Assembly (NCBI RefSeq): GCF_003721595.1
Contig: NZ_RJJR01000001.1
Span: 186,001-250,000, forward strand
DNA: 64,000 nucleotides
From: Hanamia caeni
GTDB taxonomy: Bacteria > Bacteroidota > Bacteroidia > Chitinophagales > Chitinophagaceae
Reading direction: 5' to 3'
Program-made: the position numbers and the translations under genes
Notes under the pieces: model-generated
The model's input: the letters and a program-made list of their open reading frames with translations, nothing else
Databases searched by the model: none
What the model was told of the DNA's origin: nothing
Shown here: in pieces, positions 9,056-17,438 of the stretch
Numbering within the stretch: the first letter of the stretch is position 1
Layout of the letters: every line of letters starts with the position of its first letter

Positions 9056-10375
9056 TCAACAACCCCCATTCCTTTTAGGAGCAGCCTGATTGTTCGAACT
9101 ACTTACTGTCCTTGTCATTTTCCTGTTGCCATTGCTTGCACTAAAATTATTTAAGTCCATATTGCGGATATCTTCGCCTAAATCTCCGGGATTGTTTCCA
9201 CTAAATAAAGCACTGGCCGATTTTGTAGAAGGCAAATTAACATTTATCGATTTTAAGGCACTGATTGCCGAGTTGGTGCAATTAAAATTGTTGAGATCGT
9301 AAACCATCGTTTGATTTTCTAAATTGCGGGTCACTGTAATAAAGTCAGAGCCTGAAACACTAATCTTTAGCGACACATCAAATGGAGTATTTGAATCTTC
9401 ACCAAAAACAGCAACATCTAATGGATCGCCAGGTTTTGCAGCATATTTTGGATAGAACCCAATATTTCTTATTATGGAGGTGCCATCGCTGTTATGTTGT
9501 TCTAATGTAAGGAAGGTATGGCCTGCTCTAAAATTTGAAAATGCAGAAAATACATCGCGTGTTCCGGGAGACGGTTCATTTATATTTACCGAAATACTGT
9601 AAGTTGATGAAACATTATTTGTAAAACATTTTACTTCTTTTTTAATATCAGTAATCGGATCAGCAGGAGGGATAAATTCAGGCGCTATACTTACATTATC
9701 CTCATTATTTCCGGTACCGCCGCCTCCTCCATACGTAGCTTCACTACTTCCTCCTCCCTGATAATAACACTTTTCCAACTTTTTATCCTGGTTAAATAAC
9801 CAGTATAAACTGACGTAGTCTTGATCCTTACCGCCCCAGTAAATTACAATATCAGGCAGCTCGATTGTTCCCTCTTTTTCTCTGGAGTAGACGTTATATC
9901 TTTTGTAAGTCGGATAATTAACTACTTGTGTCTGAACTAGAGTGTTACTCGTTTTTATCACTTGAATAACTTTATTATTTTTAACTCCAAGTATAACTTG
10001 CGTTTCTTCGCTAATACTTTTGATATTAACAGTTCCATTATAAGACGAATCTTTAGATAATTTTAAAGACGACATATCTATCCAATTACCTGAATAACCT
10101 GTATTATCTTTTTTTAGAATTATATACTTTTTCGGAGATTCATTTTTTTCAAAAATTTGTATTCCAATACTTTCACCACGATAACGTAAAACTTCTTTGT
10201 TTTCTAAGTTCAATTTTGAAAAATCCTGTGAAGTAAGTTGTGTTTTAAGATATTGGACAGCAGAATCGAAATAGGAGTTTTGTGCTTGATTGTGTAGATA
10301 GTCTATATTTTGTTTTTTACATGCAGAAAAAATAAGGAAAGGAATACAAGCAACGTAAAAAAGTGACTTTTTCAT
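9056..10375 (-). CDS. lipoprotein with possible permuted papain-like C-terminal domain
   Basis: 439 residues. The N-terminus is a lipoprotein signal (IPFLIFSAC, with the Cys at about residue 19), so the mature protein is membrane anchored. A Gly-rich linker (GGGSSEATYGGGGGTGNN) near residues 207-224 separates an N-terminal region from the C-terminal part. The latter contains GHTFLTLEQ and IGFYPKYA, then DLNNFNCTNSAISALKSINV. A His in GHTF followed later by a Cys in NCTN is the order seen in circularly permuted papain/NlpC-like domains found in secreted amidases and toxins. That is a pattern-level reading. The protein ends in Asn-Gly-Gly-Cys. The companion gene starts 26 bases downstream. Confidence 0.55.
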   Translation of the reverse strand: MKKSLFYVACIPFLIFSACKKQNIDYLHNQAQNSYFDSAVQYLKTQLTSQDFSKLNLENKEVLRYRGESIGIQIFEKNESPKKYIILKKDNTGYSGNWIDMSSLKLSKDSSYNGTVNIKSISEETQVILGVKNNKVIQVIKTSNTLVQTQVVNYPTYKRYNVYSREKEGTIELPDIVIYWGGKDQDYVSLYWLFNQDKKLEKCYYQGGGSSEATYGGGGGTGNNEDNVSIAPEFIPPADPITDIKKEVKCFTNNVSSTYSISVNINEPSPGTRDVFSAFSNFRAGHTFLTLEQHNSDGTSIIRNIGFYPKYAAKPGDPLDVAVFGEDSNTPFDVSLKISVSGSDFITVTRNLENQTMVYDLNNFNCTNSAISALKSINVNLPSTKSASALFSGNNPGDLGEDIRNMDLNNFSASNGNRKMTRTVSSSNNQAAPKRNGGC

Positions 10376-10480
10376 GAGTGTAGCTTTTAAACAAAGCTAC
10401 TTATGAGATTTTTTTTAAAAAATAAGAAATATCAAATAATCCAATCATTTTTTATTTTATATTTCCCAGAAGTGGCAGAT

Positions 10481-11356
10481 TTACTGATATTTTGGGTTCT
10501 CATCGGTTTCATCCATCCGTTGTATTAATCTTCCTTTTAGAAGATCAAGAAAAGTAGTTCGATTAATTTTACGAATTCTCATATCTTGAAACATCCGATA
10601 ATAATTTCCTAAATCAACATTAAAATATAATTGGAAATGATTAGCTAATTCTTTCAAACCGACACTTCCGTTGTTAAAAGAACCAGCGGATTGCAGAGCA
10701 TACAAAAGCTCAACAAGAGCGACTTTAGGACCAGTCCAATTTATTTGATTCTCCTTTTCCAATTCGTCTTCATCAGGATTTTTATTACTTATTTCCAGTT
10801 TCTTAATTTCAGAATTTAAAAATTCAGAAACTAATTGGAATGCAAGAATTTTTGCAAGTTTCTGATCGTATATAGTAGTAAAAAGAAAATCGGTTTCGTA
10901 ATCTTCAGAGTTTAATAATATCCATGAGTCCGGTTCTTTTCTTGTAAAATAAATTTCATCTAACGAAGTTGCTCCGGACCTATAATAGGAAAAAAACTCA
11001 CCGTTTATTTTGAAGAAATCATTAATTTTTTCAAGTTCCATGAGATAGTAATTCTTTACCATTTCTGAATATCCCAACGGTAAATGAAATTGAATTTTAT
11101 AAACCTTTTGAAAGTAAATTAATTTTGAAAGAAATTTCGGTTTTATGTTTTTAAAGAAATTTATTTCCTCAGGTATATCCTGGAATTGATAATTATTGAT
11201 ATATTTTTTCAACCGGTTAATATATTTCAAAGTAATTGTAGATGATTGCCTTGAAGTTTCCATGATGGTTCCGCGTCTCTCAGTTATTTTTGAAAGCTCA
11301 TGCTTTAATTCATCAAATAGCTCATTTGAAAATTCTTCAACTCTCATGATTCTCAT
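10481..11356 (-). CDS. rteC: RteC-family regulator of element excision
   Basis: 291 residues from the ATG at 11356; an in-frame GTG at 11398 and an ATG at 11347 are alternatives. RteC is known from Bacteroides conjugative transposons, where it activates excision genes in response to inducer. The family pattern is clear: EEINFFKNIKPKFLSKLIYF at about residues 65-85, FHLPLGYSEMVKNYYLMEL, FFSYYRSGATSLDEIYFTR, and a C-terminal region (ALVELLYALQSAGSFNNG). No DNA-binding motif is obvious. It sits next to Crp/Fnr and XRE regulators on the same strand and upstream of the mobilisation genes, consistent with a regulatory block of a mobile element. Confidence 0.8.
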   Translation of the reverse strand: MRIMRVEEFSNELFDELKHELSKITERRGTIMETSRQSSTITLKYINRLKKYINNYQFQDIPEEINFFKNIKPKFLSKLIYFQKVYKIQFHLPLGYSEMVKNYYLMELEKINDFFKINGEFFSYYRSGATSLDEIYFTRKEPDSWILLNSEDYETDFLFTTIYDQKLAKILAFQLVSEFLNSEIKKLEISNKNPDEDELEKENQINWTGPKVALVELLYALQSAGSFNNGSVGLKELANHFQLYFNVDLGNYYRMFQDMRIRKINRTTFLDLLKGRLIQRMDETDENPKYQ

Positions 11357-11456
11357 TTTTGCGTAATAGGTAAGCTGTACCAAAAATTGATTCTCCACAT
11401 TTTCAGCGTAAAATTAAAAAAGTGAGGACTTCAGAAAATTGATAAAAATCAAGTAG

Positions 11457-12020
11457 TTATTTTTGGCCTCTTATCCGGCTAAGCGTCTCTTCTGTAATTC
11501 CAAGATAAGAAGCAAGATATTTAGATGGAACTCTTAGAATAAAATGCGGGAACTGTTCTAATAACAAATGATATCTGTCATGAGCTCGTTGCATTCTTAT
11601 TGAATACAACCGTTGCTCGCTTAATTGATAATATTTTTCTGTCAAAATTCTTCCTACAAAATTAAACTCCTGGAAATTATTGTAAAGAAATTGCAACTCC
11701 TTATAACTTACATAATATAAAACCGAATCTTCTATTGCTTGAATATTTTCAGAACTTTCAATTTGATTAAAAAAACTAACGACGGACACAATTATGTCCC
11801 CTTCCTGCATAAACCAGGAGCTAATTTCTTTCCCGAATTTTTTGTAATAACATCTCAATAGTCCCGTCTCTACAAAATAAATGTTTTCGCATATATGGCC
11901 CTGGGTTAGAACAAAATGCTTTTTCGGCAATTCAATTCTTTTTAAATTTTTGTAGAGATATTCAATAGTATCAGGATTAAGTTCATGAATTGAATTTAGG
12001 AAAGCAATTAACTGATCCAT
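11457..12020 (-). CDS. Crp/Fnr-family transcriptional regulator
   Basis: 187 residues: an N-terminal cyclic-nucleotide-binding-type beta barrel (about residues 25-115, with FVETGLLRCYYKKFGKE and GDIIVSVVSFF) and a C-terminal winged helix (VPSKYLASYLGITEETLSRIR). The DNA-binding end is shorter than in Crp itself, as is normal for this Bacteroidota subgroup. The ligand cannot be predicted, since key cAMP-contact residues are not evident. The recognition helix region is complete although the protein ends just after it. It lies 100 bases upstream of rteC on the same strand and probably belongs to the element's regulation. Confidence 0.85.
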   Translation of the reverse strand: MDQLIAFLNSIHELNPDTIEYLYKNLKRIELPKKHFVLTQGHICENIYFVETGLLRCYYKKFGKEISSWFMQEGDIIVSVVSFFNQIESSENIQAIEDSVLYYVSYKELQFLYNNFQEFNFVGRILTEKYYQLSEQRLYSIRMQRAHDRYHLLLEQFPHFILRVPSKYLASYLGITEETLSRIRGQK

Positions 12021-12113
12021 GGGTGTTTCATTAATAGTGAGCTTCCCATAAACAATTAGAATTTAAAAAAAACAGAAAAATGATGTTGATAATATTTACC
12101 GGATAATCTTTAC

Positions 12114-12350
12114 CTATAATAGATCTTTCGGGTTTACATCCAATGCCTGGGCAATTCTAAATAGATAAGAAATGCCAAAGTTTATTTTACCCAATTCCAT
12201 CCTGTTTACCTGACTATAATCTATACCACAACTATTGGCGAGCGATTCCTGTGAAAGTTGTTTAGATGTTCTGATTTCACGAATCCTGTTGCCAATCTGC
12301 TTCAATGCCTCTTCATCTTTGAAATAATTTATTTTTTCCGTTTGCTTCAC
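12114..12350 (-). CDS. XRE-family HTH regulator
   Basis: 78 residues from a GTG start at 12350. A single Cro/C1-type helix-turn-helix fills residues 18-75: IGNRIREIRTSKQLSQESLA then YSQVNRMELGKINFGI and a final ALDVNPKDLL, the usual layout of small XRE regulators. It has no extra domain. It is placed divergently from ssb across a 570-base region that holds a large nested inverted repeat, which is a plausible target area. It could be the missing antitoxin-type DNA binder of the HipA-like pair, but that pair is 4 kb away on the other strand, so the link is weak. Confidence 0.85.
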   Translation of the reverse strand: MKQTEKINYFKDEEALKQIGNRIREIRTSKQLSQESLANSCGIDYSQVNRMELGKINFGISYLFRIAQALDVNPKDLL

Positions 12351-12920
12351 TTAACAAAATGAAACCATCTCCACATTTTGCACAAGGGAGAATTCTCCTT
12401 AATTGCCTTTGGAAATGTCATTAGGCAAATGCAATGACATGCTGTTAGTTGTTTTTAGGAAAATGAATAAAAGGGACAGCAAAGTTATCGGGCGTATATC
12501 GTTTTTGTGATTTAAAACTACCAAAAGACTACGGCATAAACACGGAACCTTCCGAACATTGCCATCATTTATTCCGTTTCCTTTTGGCCTTTATACGCCC
12601 GCATTTAGTAATGCTTTCTTTTTTTTCATTTTTTCTTTTAAAAACAATTTTTTTTCTGAACAGATTCTAAAATATTTCAAATGCAAAATCTTCAACTTTC
12701 CCGATTAATATTTCTTTCCTGTGAAATACAACGAAAGAAAAATTATACTCGTTCTAAATCTCTTGTAGCCGCCTGGACTATTGTTTTGAATGAGGATATA
12801 ACCATCTATTACCTTGTTAAAAACATAGTCATCAATGTTATCCGAACAGGATAAACTCAGAAACCCTTAGTTTATTTTTCAGTTAGTAACCAATTTTTAA
12901 TCACTATAAAATTTACAATT
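12351..12920. other. 570-base intergenic control region between XRE and ssb
   Basis: No gene is visible. The region is divergent between the minus-strand regulator block and the plus-strand mobilisation module. It contains the nested inverted repeat at 12489-12601 (separate entry), a T-rich run at 12619-12655 and AT-rich DNA before ssb. It likely holds promoters for both directions and perhaps a replication or transfer-linked site. Confidence 0.6.
12489..12601. repeat. nested inverted repeat / structured element
   Basis: The outer arms CGGGCGTATA (12489-12498) and TATACGCCCG (12592-12601) pair perfectly over 10 bases. Inside them CCAAAAG (12521-12527) pairs with CTTTTGG (12581-12587), GGCA (12533-12536) with TGCC (12560-12563), and CGGAA (12543-12547) with TTCCG (12550-12554). 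The arms are nested in order, so a single folded strand could form a long interrupted hairpin of about 113 bases. Possible roles are a structured RNA, a single-strand origin, or a protein-binding site for the element. The pairing is seen directly; the role is unknown. Confidence 0.6.
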
Positions 12921-13316
12921 ATGGAACTCATAGGAAGAATCACAAAAGACGCAGTTGTTAAACAAATTAAAGATGAAAGAAAAGTAGTTCATTTTGATTT
13001 GGTAGTTAATGACTTTTACAAACCAAAGAACAGTAATGAAGGAAAAAGGATTTCAACTTTTATAAACTGTACTTATTGGTTGAACACAAAAATCGCTAAA
13101 TGGCTTACCAAAGGAAGTATTGTAGAAGTAACCGGTCGAATTTATTCAAATGCTTATACAAATGCAGAAGGCAATGCAAGAGCCTCATTGAACTGCCATG
13201 TAAATTCTATTAAAATTCATTCTTTTGGAAAAAAGGAAAACTTTAATCTGAATGAAAATCTCGGAAAAGTTATCAATATGCAGAAAGAAGAAATTAAAGA
13301 GGATTTACCGTTTTAA
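12921..13316 (+). CDS. ssb: single-stranded DNA-binding protein
   Basis: 131-residue OB-fold SSB of mobile-element type. It opens MELIGRITKDAVVKQ, carries FINCTYWLNTKIAKWLTKGS and VEVTGRIYSNAY, and ends in acidic EDLPF, the C-terminal tail that recruits replication partners (usual form DDDIPF). It protects single strands during transfer or replication of the element. It is shorter than chromosomal SSB and lacks the long Gly/Gln linker. It is the first gene of the plus-strand mobilisation module, 93 bases upstream of the DUF932 gene. The gap holds an imperfect pair (GCGCCGCAA / TTGCGACGC). Confidence 0.9.
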   Translation: MELIGRITKDAVVKQIKDERKVVHFDLVVNDFYKPKNSNEGKRISTFINCTYWLNTKIAKWLTKGSIVEVTGRIYSNAYTNAEGNARASLNCHVNSIKIHSFGKKENFNLNENLGKVINMQKEEIKEDLPF

Positions 13317-13409
13317 AAAAATAGCGCCGCAAGTAAAAAGTTTAAAACTCTATCAATTTTTTTTGCGACGCTTTAAGATTTCTATTATTCACGTTTAAAA
13401 TATTATATC

Positions 13410-13953
13410 ATGTCACACAATCTAAATTTTAATGAGCAAAAAGGGATACACAGTTTTTTTTCTGTGAGAGAAAAAGCATGGCATTCATTGGGTAAAATAG
13501 TTCAAGAATATCCTACAAGTAAAGAAGCCATTCAATATGCCGGGCTTGATTACAAAGTAGAAAAAAGAAAGCTCTTTACTTATAACAAACCCAATAGCAA
13601 TTTTGAGGACAATAATGGAAATGTATCTAAAATTGAAATTCCTGATTTTTATGCAACTGTAAGAAAAGACACCAATCAGGTTTTGGGAATAGTTGGTAAA
13701 GATTACGAACTAGTTCAGAATGAAGATGCATTTTCATTTTTTGATTCTATTGTTGGCGGAGATGGAATTTTATATGAAACCGCAGGAGCATTAGGAAATG
13801 GAGAACGGATTTTTATAACCGCTAAATTACCTGATTACATAAAAGTTGGAAGCGATGACTTAATAGAAAAATATATTTTTCTTACGACATCCCATGACGG
13901 TTATGGCAGCATCACCGCCGCATTTACACCGATTAGAATTGTATGCAACAATA
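13410..13953 (+). CDS. DUF932 protein, 5' exon (interrupted by group II intron)
   Basis: First 181 codons plus one base of a DUF932 (phage/plasmid-related) gene. It starts with the ATG at 13410 and includes REKAWHSLGKIVQEYPTS and FTPIRIVCNN, both typical. The reading frame appears to stop at 13976 only because it runs into the intron. Joining base 13953 to 16299 rebuilds codon 182 as ACA and gives ...RIVCNNTLTAALANS..., the expected family continuation. The spliced protein would be 354 residues. DUF932 proteins are common next to ssb and primase genes on Bacteroidota elements; their function is not established. Without splicing the product is a truncated 188-residue form. Confidence 0.85.
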
Positions 13954-14485
13954 GTGCGACTCGTTGGATGAACTAATAATTCATCCGAATCTCACCGAAG
14001 GGTGGATTCAACTTCTGGTTAATCCAGTGAAATGCTGGTGTCGGCAGCTAATCCGACAAAGTCTATCCGATCCTTAACCTGACAGGAGAACAGGGAATGG
14101 AAAGCTCGGATAAAAGTCAAACCATCGGGAGTGATACCGATGAGGGAGATGGGATGAATCGAATATGATGGCCTCGTTTTAGGTATCGAGAGCAGACGCT
14201 GTACGAAATATCATTGATGCGTGCAGTCATCCAGTTAAGATTGACGCCTGAACTGTTTGAGGGTGGTCATTAGCTAATCGAAGGACTGGCGGTATAGAGA
14301 GGAATCTAAGTTCGAGCAAACATTGGCCAGAGGAACGAGGAAACCGGAGCATCATTTTGCGAAAGCAATAAATCCTCCTGAATGAATATGATGCACCGGG
14401 TAGGAACAACGACCAAGCAAAAGCCGGACAGCTACGGTTGACCGGATTCGCCAAATTCGTTGTGGATTTTATTAAAAGATACATT

Positions 14486-16216
14486 ATGAAAGTAACTACA
14501 ATGCTGAAAGAAATCAGATGGGAAGATCTTGACTGGAAACAGATCGAGCAAGCTGTCTTCCGAAAGCAAAATCAAATGTATCGGGCAGCGCTTGCCAGCA
14601 ATATTCCTGAAGTAAGAAGATTACAAAGGGATTTGCTGAAAGACCCTTACGCAAAGTTGCTGAGTGTTAAAAGGGTTACATCCGAAAACACAGGGCGAAA
14701 CACACCGGGAGTAGACAGGGAGATTATCCGCAGTGACGAGGAACGTTTACAACTTGCCTCAAAGCTGAATCTAAGCAAAGATTACAAAGCAAAACCCCTG
14801 AAACGAATCTACATCCCAAAGTCAAACGGTAAGCAAAGGCCATTGGGTATTCCTACCATTGAGGACAGAGCTTATCAGGCATTGGTTAAAATCGCATTAG
14901 AACCGGAATGGGAGGCAAAGTTTAGTGAGAACTCTTACGGGTTCAGACCTGGGCGAAGTGCTCATGATGCTACGATGGCAGTCTGGCATAATCTAAAACT
15001 GCGAAAAGGAGAAGTAACAGTATTAGATGCGGACATCGAAGGATGCTTCGACAACTTAAACCATGAGTTCATTTTAGGACGATTGGAAGGTTGCAGTAGT
15101 AATATGCTTCGAGCTATCAGGCAATGGTTCAAATGCGGTTACATCGAATCGGACATGTTCTTTGCAACACAATCAGGAACACCACAAGGTGGCGTTATTA
15201 GTCCTTTACTATGCAATATCGGACTATGGGGATTAGATTTTGAAATCTACGACCACCTGATTGCAACACATAGACGAGGAGAAAGAAACCTTAAGCCTTA
15301 TGTTGCCTTTTGTTGCAACGTGAAAAAGAAAGTCAAAGAGCATAGTCCAGCGGTTGGTTTTGTTCAGTACGCAGACGATTTTGTAATCATCGGCGAGAAT
15401 AAGGACTACATCAACAGAGTAATGGAAGTGCTACCGACAATCTTAGCGAAACGGGGTTTGAAACTAAGTCCTACTAAAACCCGTGTGGTGGATTTCTACA
15501 AAGGTGAAAGCTTTAAATTCCTCGGCTTTACGTTTGACAAATGGAAAAGCGGAAAACATGACAAAGAATATAAAGTCACGTTCTACGCCGACCCAGACAA
15601 AGTGTATTCGTTTTGTAAGAAAATCAGAGAATGGACGAAGATGATTCGCCTCTTTGAGTACAGTAACCTTGATGAACTCAGTTACAAAGCAAATCATCTG
15701 CGAATGATGGTTAATGGGTGGTTGAACTATTACAAATGGGCCATGGATGCTTCACACAGCTTTAGGAAGCTAAGATGGGAATTTCATAATATCCTGTATA
15801 AGGCTTACGAAGATGTACATAAGCATCGTAGTTCATGGCACGACTTCCAAAGAAGATATATAGTAAGAACAGAAAGGAAAGGTAGAACAGTAGATAGATT
15901 TAAATTCGGGGAAGTTGTGTTTGACATATTTGATGTAAGTGCGAACGTCACATGGAAGAAAGTTCAGGGTGCAAGAAGTCCCTTTGATGGTGATACGGAA
16001 TACTGGGGTACAAGAAACTCTATACTATCCGGCATCATGACCGAAAAGATTTACAAACAGCAGAAAGGGTTATGTCCTCTATGCAATAGTAAACTCAATT
16101 GGTTTGAATCATGGGAACGGCATCGTAAGAATGGAGATAAGTATGACAATCGCCTATCAAATATTCAATTAGTTCACTTGCGCTGTCACCGGAAAGAATT
16201 ATACCGGATAAAATAG
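14486..16216 (+). CDS. ltrA: group II intron-encoded reverse transcriptase/maturase with HNH endonuclease
   Basis: 576 residues from the ATG at 14486; an in-frame TTG at 14438 lies in the structured intron RNA. The reverse-transcriptase fingers/palm run from about residue 65 to 350: KQRPLGIPTIEDRAYQAL, ENSYGFRPGRSAHDA, SGTPQGGVISPLLCNI, and the catalytic YADD at 295-298. A maturase X domain follows (MMVNGWLNYYKWA). The C-terminus has an HNH nuclease with two Cys pairs (CPLCNSKL ... LVHLRCHRKEL). It promotes splicing and retrohoming of its own intron. All catalytic residues looked for are present, so it is probably functional. Confidence 0.92.
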   Translation: MKVTTMLKEIRWEDLDWKQIEQAVFRKQNQMYRAALASNIPEVRRLQRDLLKDPYAKLLSVKRVTSENTGRNTPGVDREIIRSDEERLQLASKLNLSKDYKAKPLKRIYIPKSNGKQRPLGIPTIEDRAYQALVKIALEPEWEAKFSENSYGFRPGRSAHDATMAVWHNLKLRKGEVTVLDADIEGCFDNLNHEFILGRLEGCSSNMLRAIRQWFKCGYIESDMFFATQSGTPQGGVISPLLCNIGLWGLDFEIYDHLIATHRRGERNLKPYVAFCCNVKKKVKEHSPAVGFVQYADDFVIIGENKDYINRVMEVLPTILAKRGLKLSPTKTRVVDFYKGESFKFLGFTFDKWKSGKHDKEYKVTFYADPDKVYSFCKKIREWTKMIRLFEYSNLDELSYKANHLRMMVNGWLNYYKWAMDASHSFRKLRWEFHNILYKAYEDVHKHRSSWHDFQRRYIVRTERKGRTVDRFKFGEVVFDIFDVSANVTWKKVQGARSPFDGDTEYWGTRNSILSGIMTEKIYKQQKGLCPLCNSKLNWFESWERHRKNGDKYDNRLSNIQLVHLRCHRKELYRIK

Positions 16217-16223
16217 AATCTGG

Positions 16224-16257
16224 GAGCTGGATGCCATGAAAATGGCACGTCCAGTTC
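16224..16257 (+). ncRNA. group II intron domain V (catalytic hairpin)
   Basis: A 34-base hairpin with the AGC catalytic triad at 16225-16227. The lower stem pairs GAGCTGGA with TCCAGTTC, and the upper stem pairs TGCCAT with ATGGCA around a GAAA loop. Size, triad and tetraloop match the canonical domain V that binds catalytic metal ions. Confidence 0.9.
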
Positions 16258-16298
16258 TGTGGGGAAGGTCAGGAAGTAATTTCTGACCTCACCCTAAC

Positions 16299-16819
16299 CA
16301 TTAACAGCCGCTTTAGCCAATTCGACAAACAGCATCAAAATAAGACATACTCAGAATGTAAAAGAAAGGCTTCAACAGGCGCATAAATTAATGGGAATTT
16401 CAAACCGATTATCCGAAGATCTTGAAATTATATTTAACAAGTGGGCAAAAATTAAAATTAGTGATCCGAATGTCAAACGTCTTATTCAACTTGCAATGGT
16501 TCCAAATAAGGAAGTGTTGAATAATATTCAATCAGGAAAAGAAAATGAACTTTCTTCTTATTTCATAAATATGTGCGATAGGGTTTTTGAATATGGCATG
16601 AGTTCACCTTCTCAATTAACAGATACTACCAGAGGAACTTTATTTGGAGCATACAATGCAATTACAGGATACTATCAAAATGTTAGAAGTTATAGGGATG
16701 AAGAAGCAAAATTAAAATCGTTATTATTTGGTGGAACCGCAGAAATGCGGACTCAAAGAGGATTTAAACTTTGCGAAGAATTTTCAACAAAAGGAGAGGA
16801 GGCATTTAATTTAAATTGA
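16299..16819 (+). CDS. DUF932 protein, 3' exon
   Basis: The remaining part of the intron-split DUF932 gene: 2 bases completing codon 182, then 172 codons and a stop. It reads TLTAALANSTNSIKIRHTQN, then AHKLMGISNRLSEDL, and ends GEEAFNLN. The first in-frame ATG (16391) lies well inside the conserved region, so an independent start there would give only a fragment. The C-terminal part (TRGTLFGAYNAITGYYQNV) is typical of the family. A rho-independent terminator follows directly. Confidence 0.85.
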
Positions 16820-16827
16820 TTTTTTAA

Positions 16828-16864
16828 AAAAGGCATTCTTAATTTATAAGAGTGCCTTTTATTT
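16828..16864 (+). terminator. rho-independent terminator after DUF932
   Basis: The arms AAAGGCATTCTT and AAGAGTGCCTTT pair over 12 bases (one G-T), with a short AT loop and a following TTTTATTTT run. It lies a few bases after the stop at 16819. Confidence 0.8.
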
Positions 16865-16875
16865 TGAAAGGCAAT

Positions 16876-16907
16876 CAAGCTGCCGCACCTTAAAGTGCGG
16901 CAGCTTG
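16876..16907. repeat. perfect 13-base inverted repeat with 6-base loop
   Basis: CAAGCTGCCGCAC (16876-16888) and GTGCGGCAGCTTG (16895-16907) are exact complements around a CTTAAA loop. The stem is GC-rich but no T-run follows on either strand, so it is not a standard terminator. It sits between the ends of two convergent genes, just after a normal terminator. Confidence 0.6.
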
Positions 16908-16985
16908 GGGTTACAGGAAAGATTTCAAATAGTTATTGATTTAATTTTTTTGTTTTTGAAAAATAAGAACGAAAAATGCTTTATA

Positions 16986-17267
16986 TCAAAACGCTTTTAG
17001 CTTTTCATTCATATCAGTCAATCCGGCTTTCTCTAAGATTTCCCCTGACATTAAAATTAATTCCTGCAAAGTTTCGTTTGAAACGACTTCCAATACACCC
17101 GGTGTTTTATCATCCGTTTCTTTTGATAAAAGTCCTCGCTCAATGATTTTACTAAGAAATAAAACATTTTTTCGAGGCATGCGTAAATCAATTTTTATTT
17201 TCTCATTCATACCAGGAATGCTTAAAAGGGTTTCATAAATTTTGGCGATTTCAGTTTTTGAAGACAT
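16986..17267 (-). CDS. small conserved-looking protein of the mobile element
   Basis: 93 residues, cytoplasmic, with no recognised domain. The sequence is mainly helical: TEIAKIYETLLSIPGMNEKIK at the start, RKNVLFLSKIIERGLL in the middle and ETLQELILMSGEILEKAGL near the end. It lies on the strand opposite to its neighbours, between the DUF932 gene and the primase gene, a position typical of small accessory genes in Bacteroidota mobilisable elements. Coding is supported by a clean ATG, a natural length and protein-like composition. Function unknown. Confidence 0.6.
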   Translation of the reverse strand: MSSKTEIAKIYETLLSIPGMNEKIKIDLRMPRKNVLFLSKIIERGLLSKETDDKTPGVLEVVSNETLQELILMSGEILEKAGLTDMNEKLKAF

Positions 17268-17342
17268 AAAAAATTATTTAAGAATTTATAAATCATTTTC
17301 ACCTGGCAAATCTATTTTATGCTTTTAAATAAAGCCTGTTTT

Positions 17343-17367
17343 ATCCCCTTCAGAATTTGAAGGGGAT
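17343..17367. repeat. perfect 10-base hairpin upstream of primase gene
   Basis: ATCCCCTTCA (17343-17352) and TGAAGGGGAT (17358-17367) pair perfectly around GAATT. It lies 71 bases before the primase start, between divergent genes, so it may be an operator or leader hairpin rather than a terminator. Confidence 0.5.
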
Positions 17368-17438
17368 ACATTTTAGTACCGGTATTCAATTTAATTTCAC
17401 ATCGTTAATCTGAAGCGTGAATTTGAAAACAGTGAAGT

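Larger units (their letters stand above)
13954..16298 (+). mobile_element. group II intron inside the DUF932 gene
   Basis: A complete 2,345-base group II intron. It opens with GTGCGAC (consensus GTGYG) at 13954, has a structured non-coding 5' part to about 14485, an internal maturase gene, a canonical domain V at 16224-16257, a domain VI hairpin (GGTCAGGAA...TTCTGACC) at about 16268-16287, and ends in AC at 16297-16298 (consensus AY). Excision restores the host frame exactly, which fixes both boundaries. The orientation matches transcription of the host gene, so splicing can rescue it. The intron looks intact and possibly mobile. Confidence 0.9.

Noticed and set aside
13954..13976. Premature stop in the DUF932 gene
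   Set aside because: The stop lies within the group II intron; splicing removes it.
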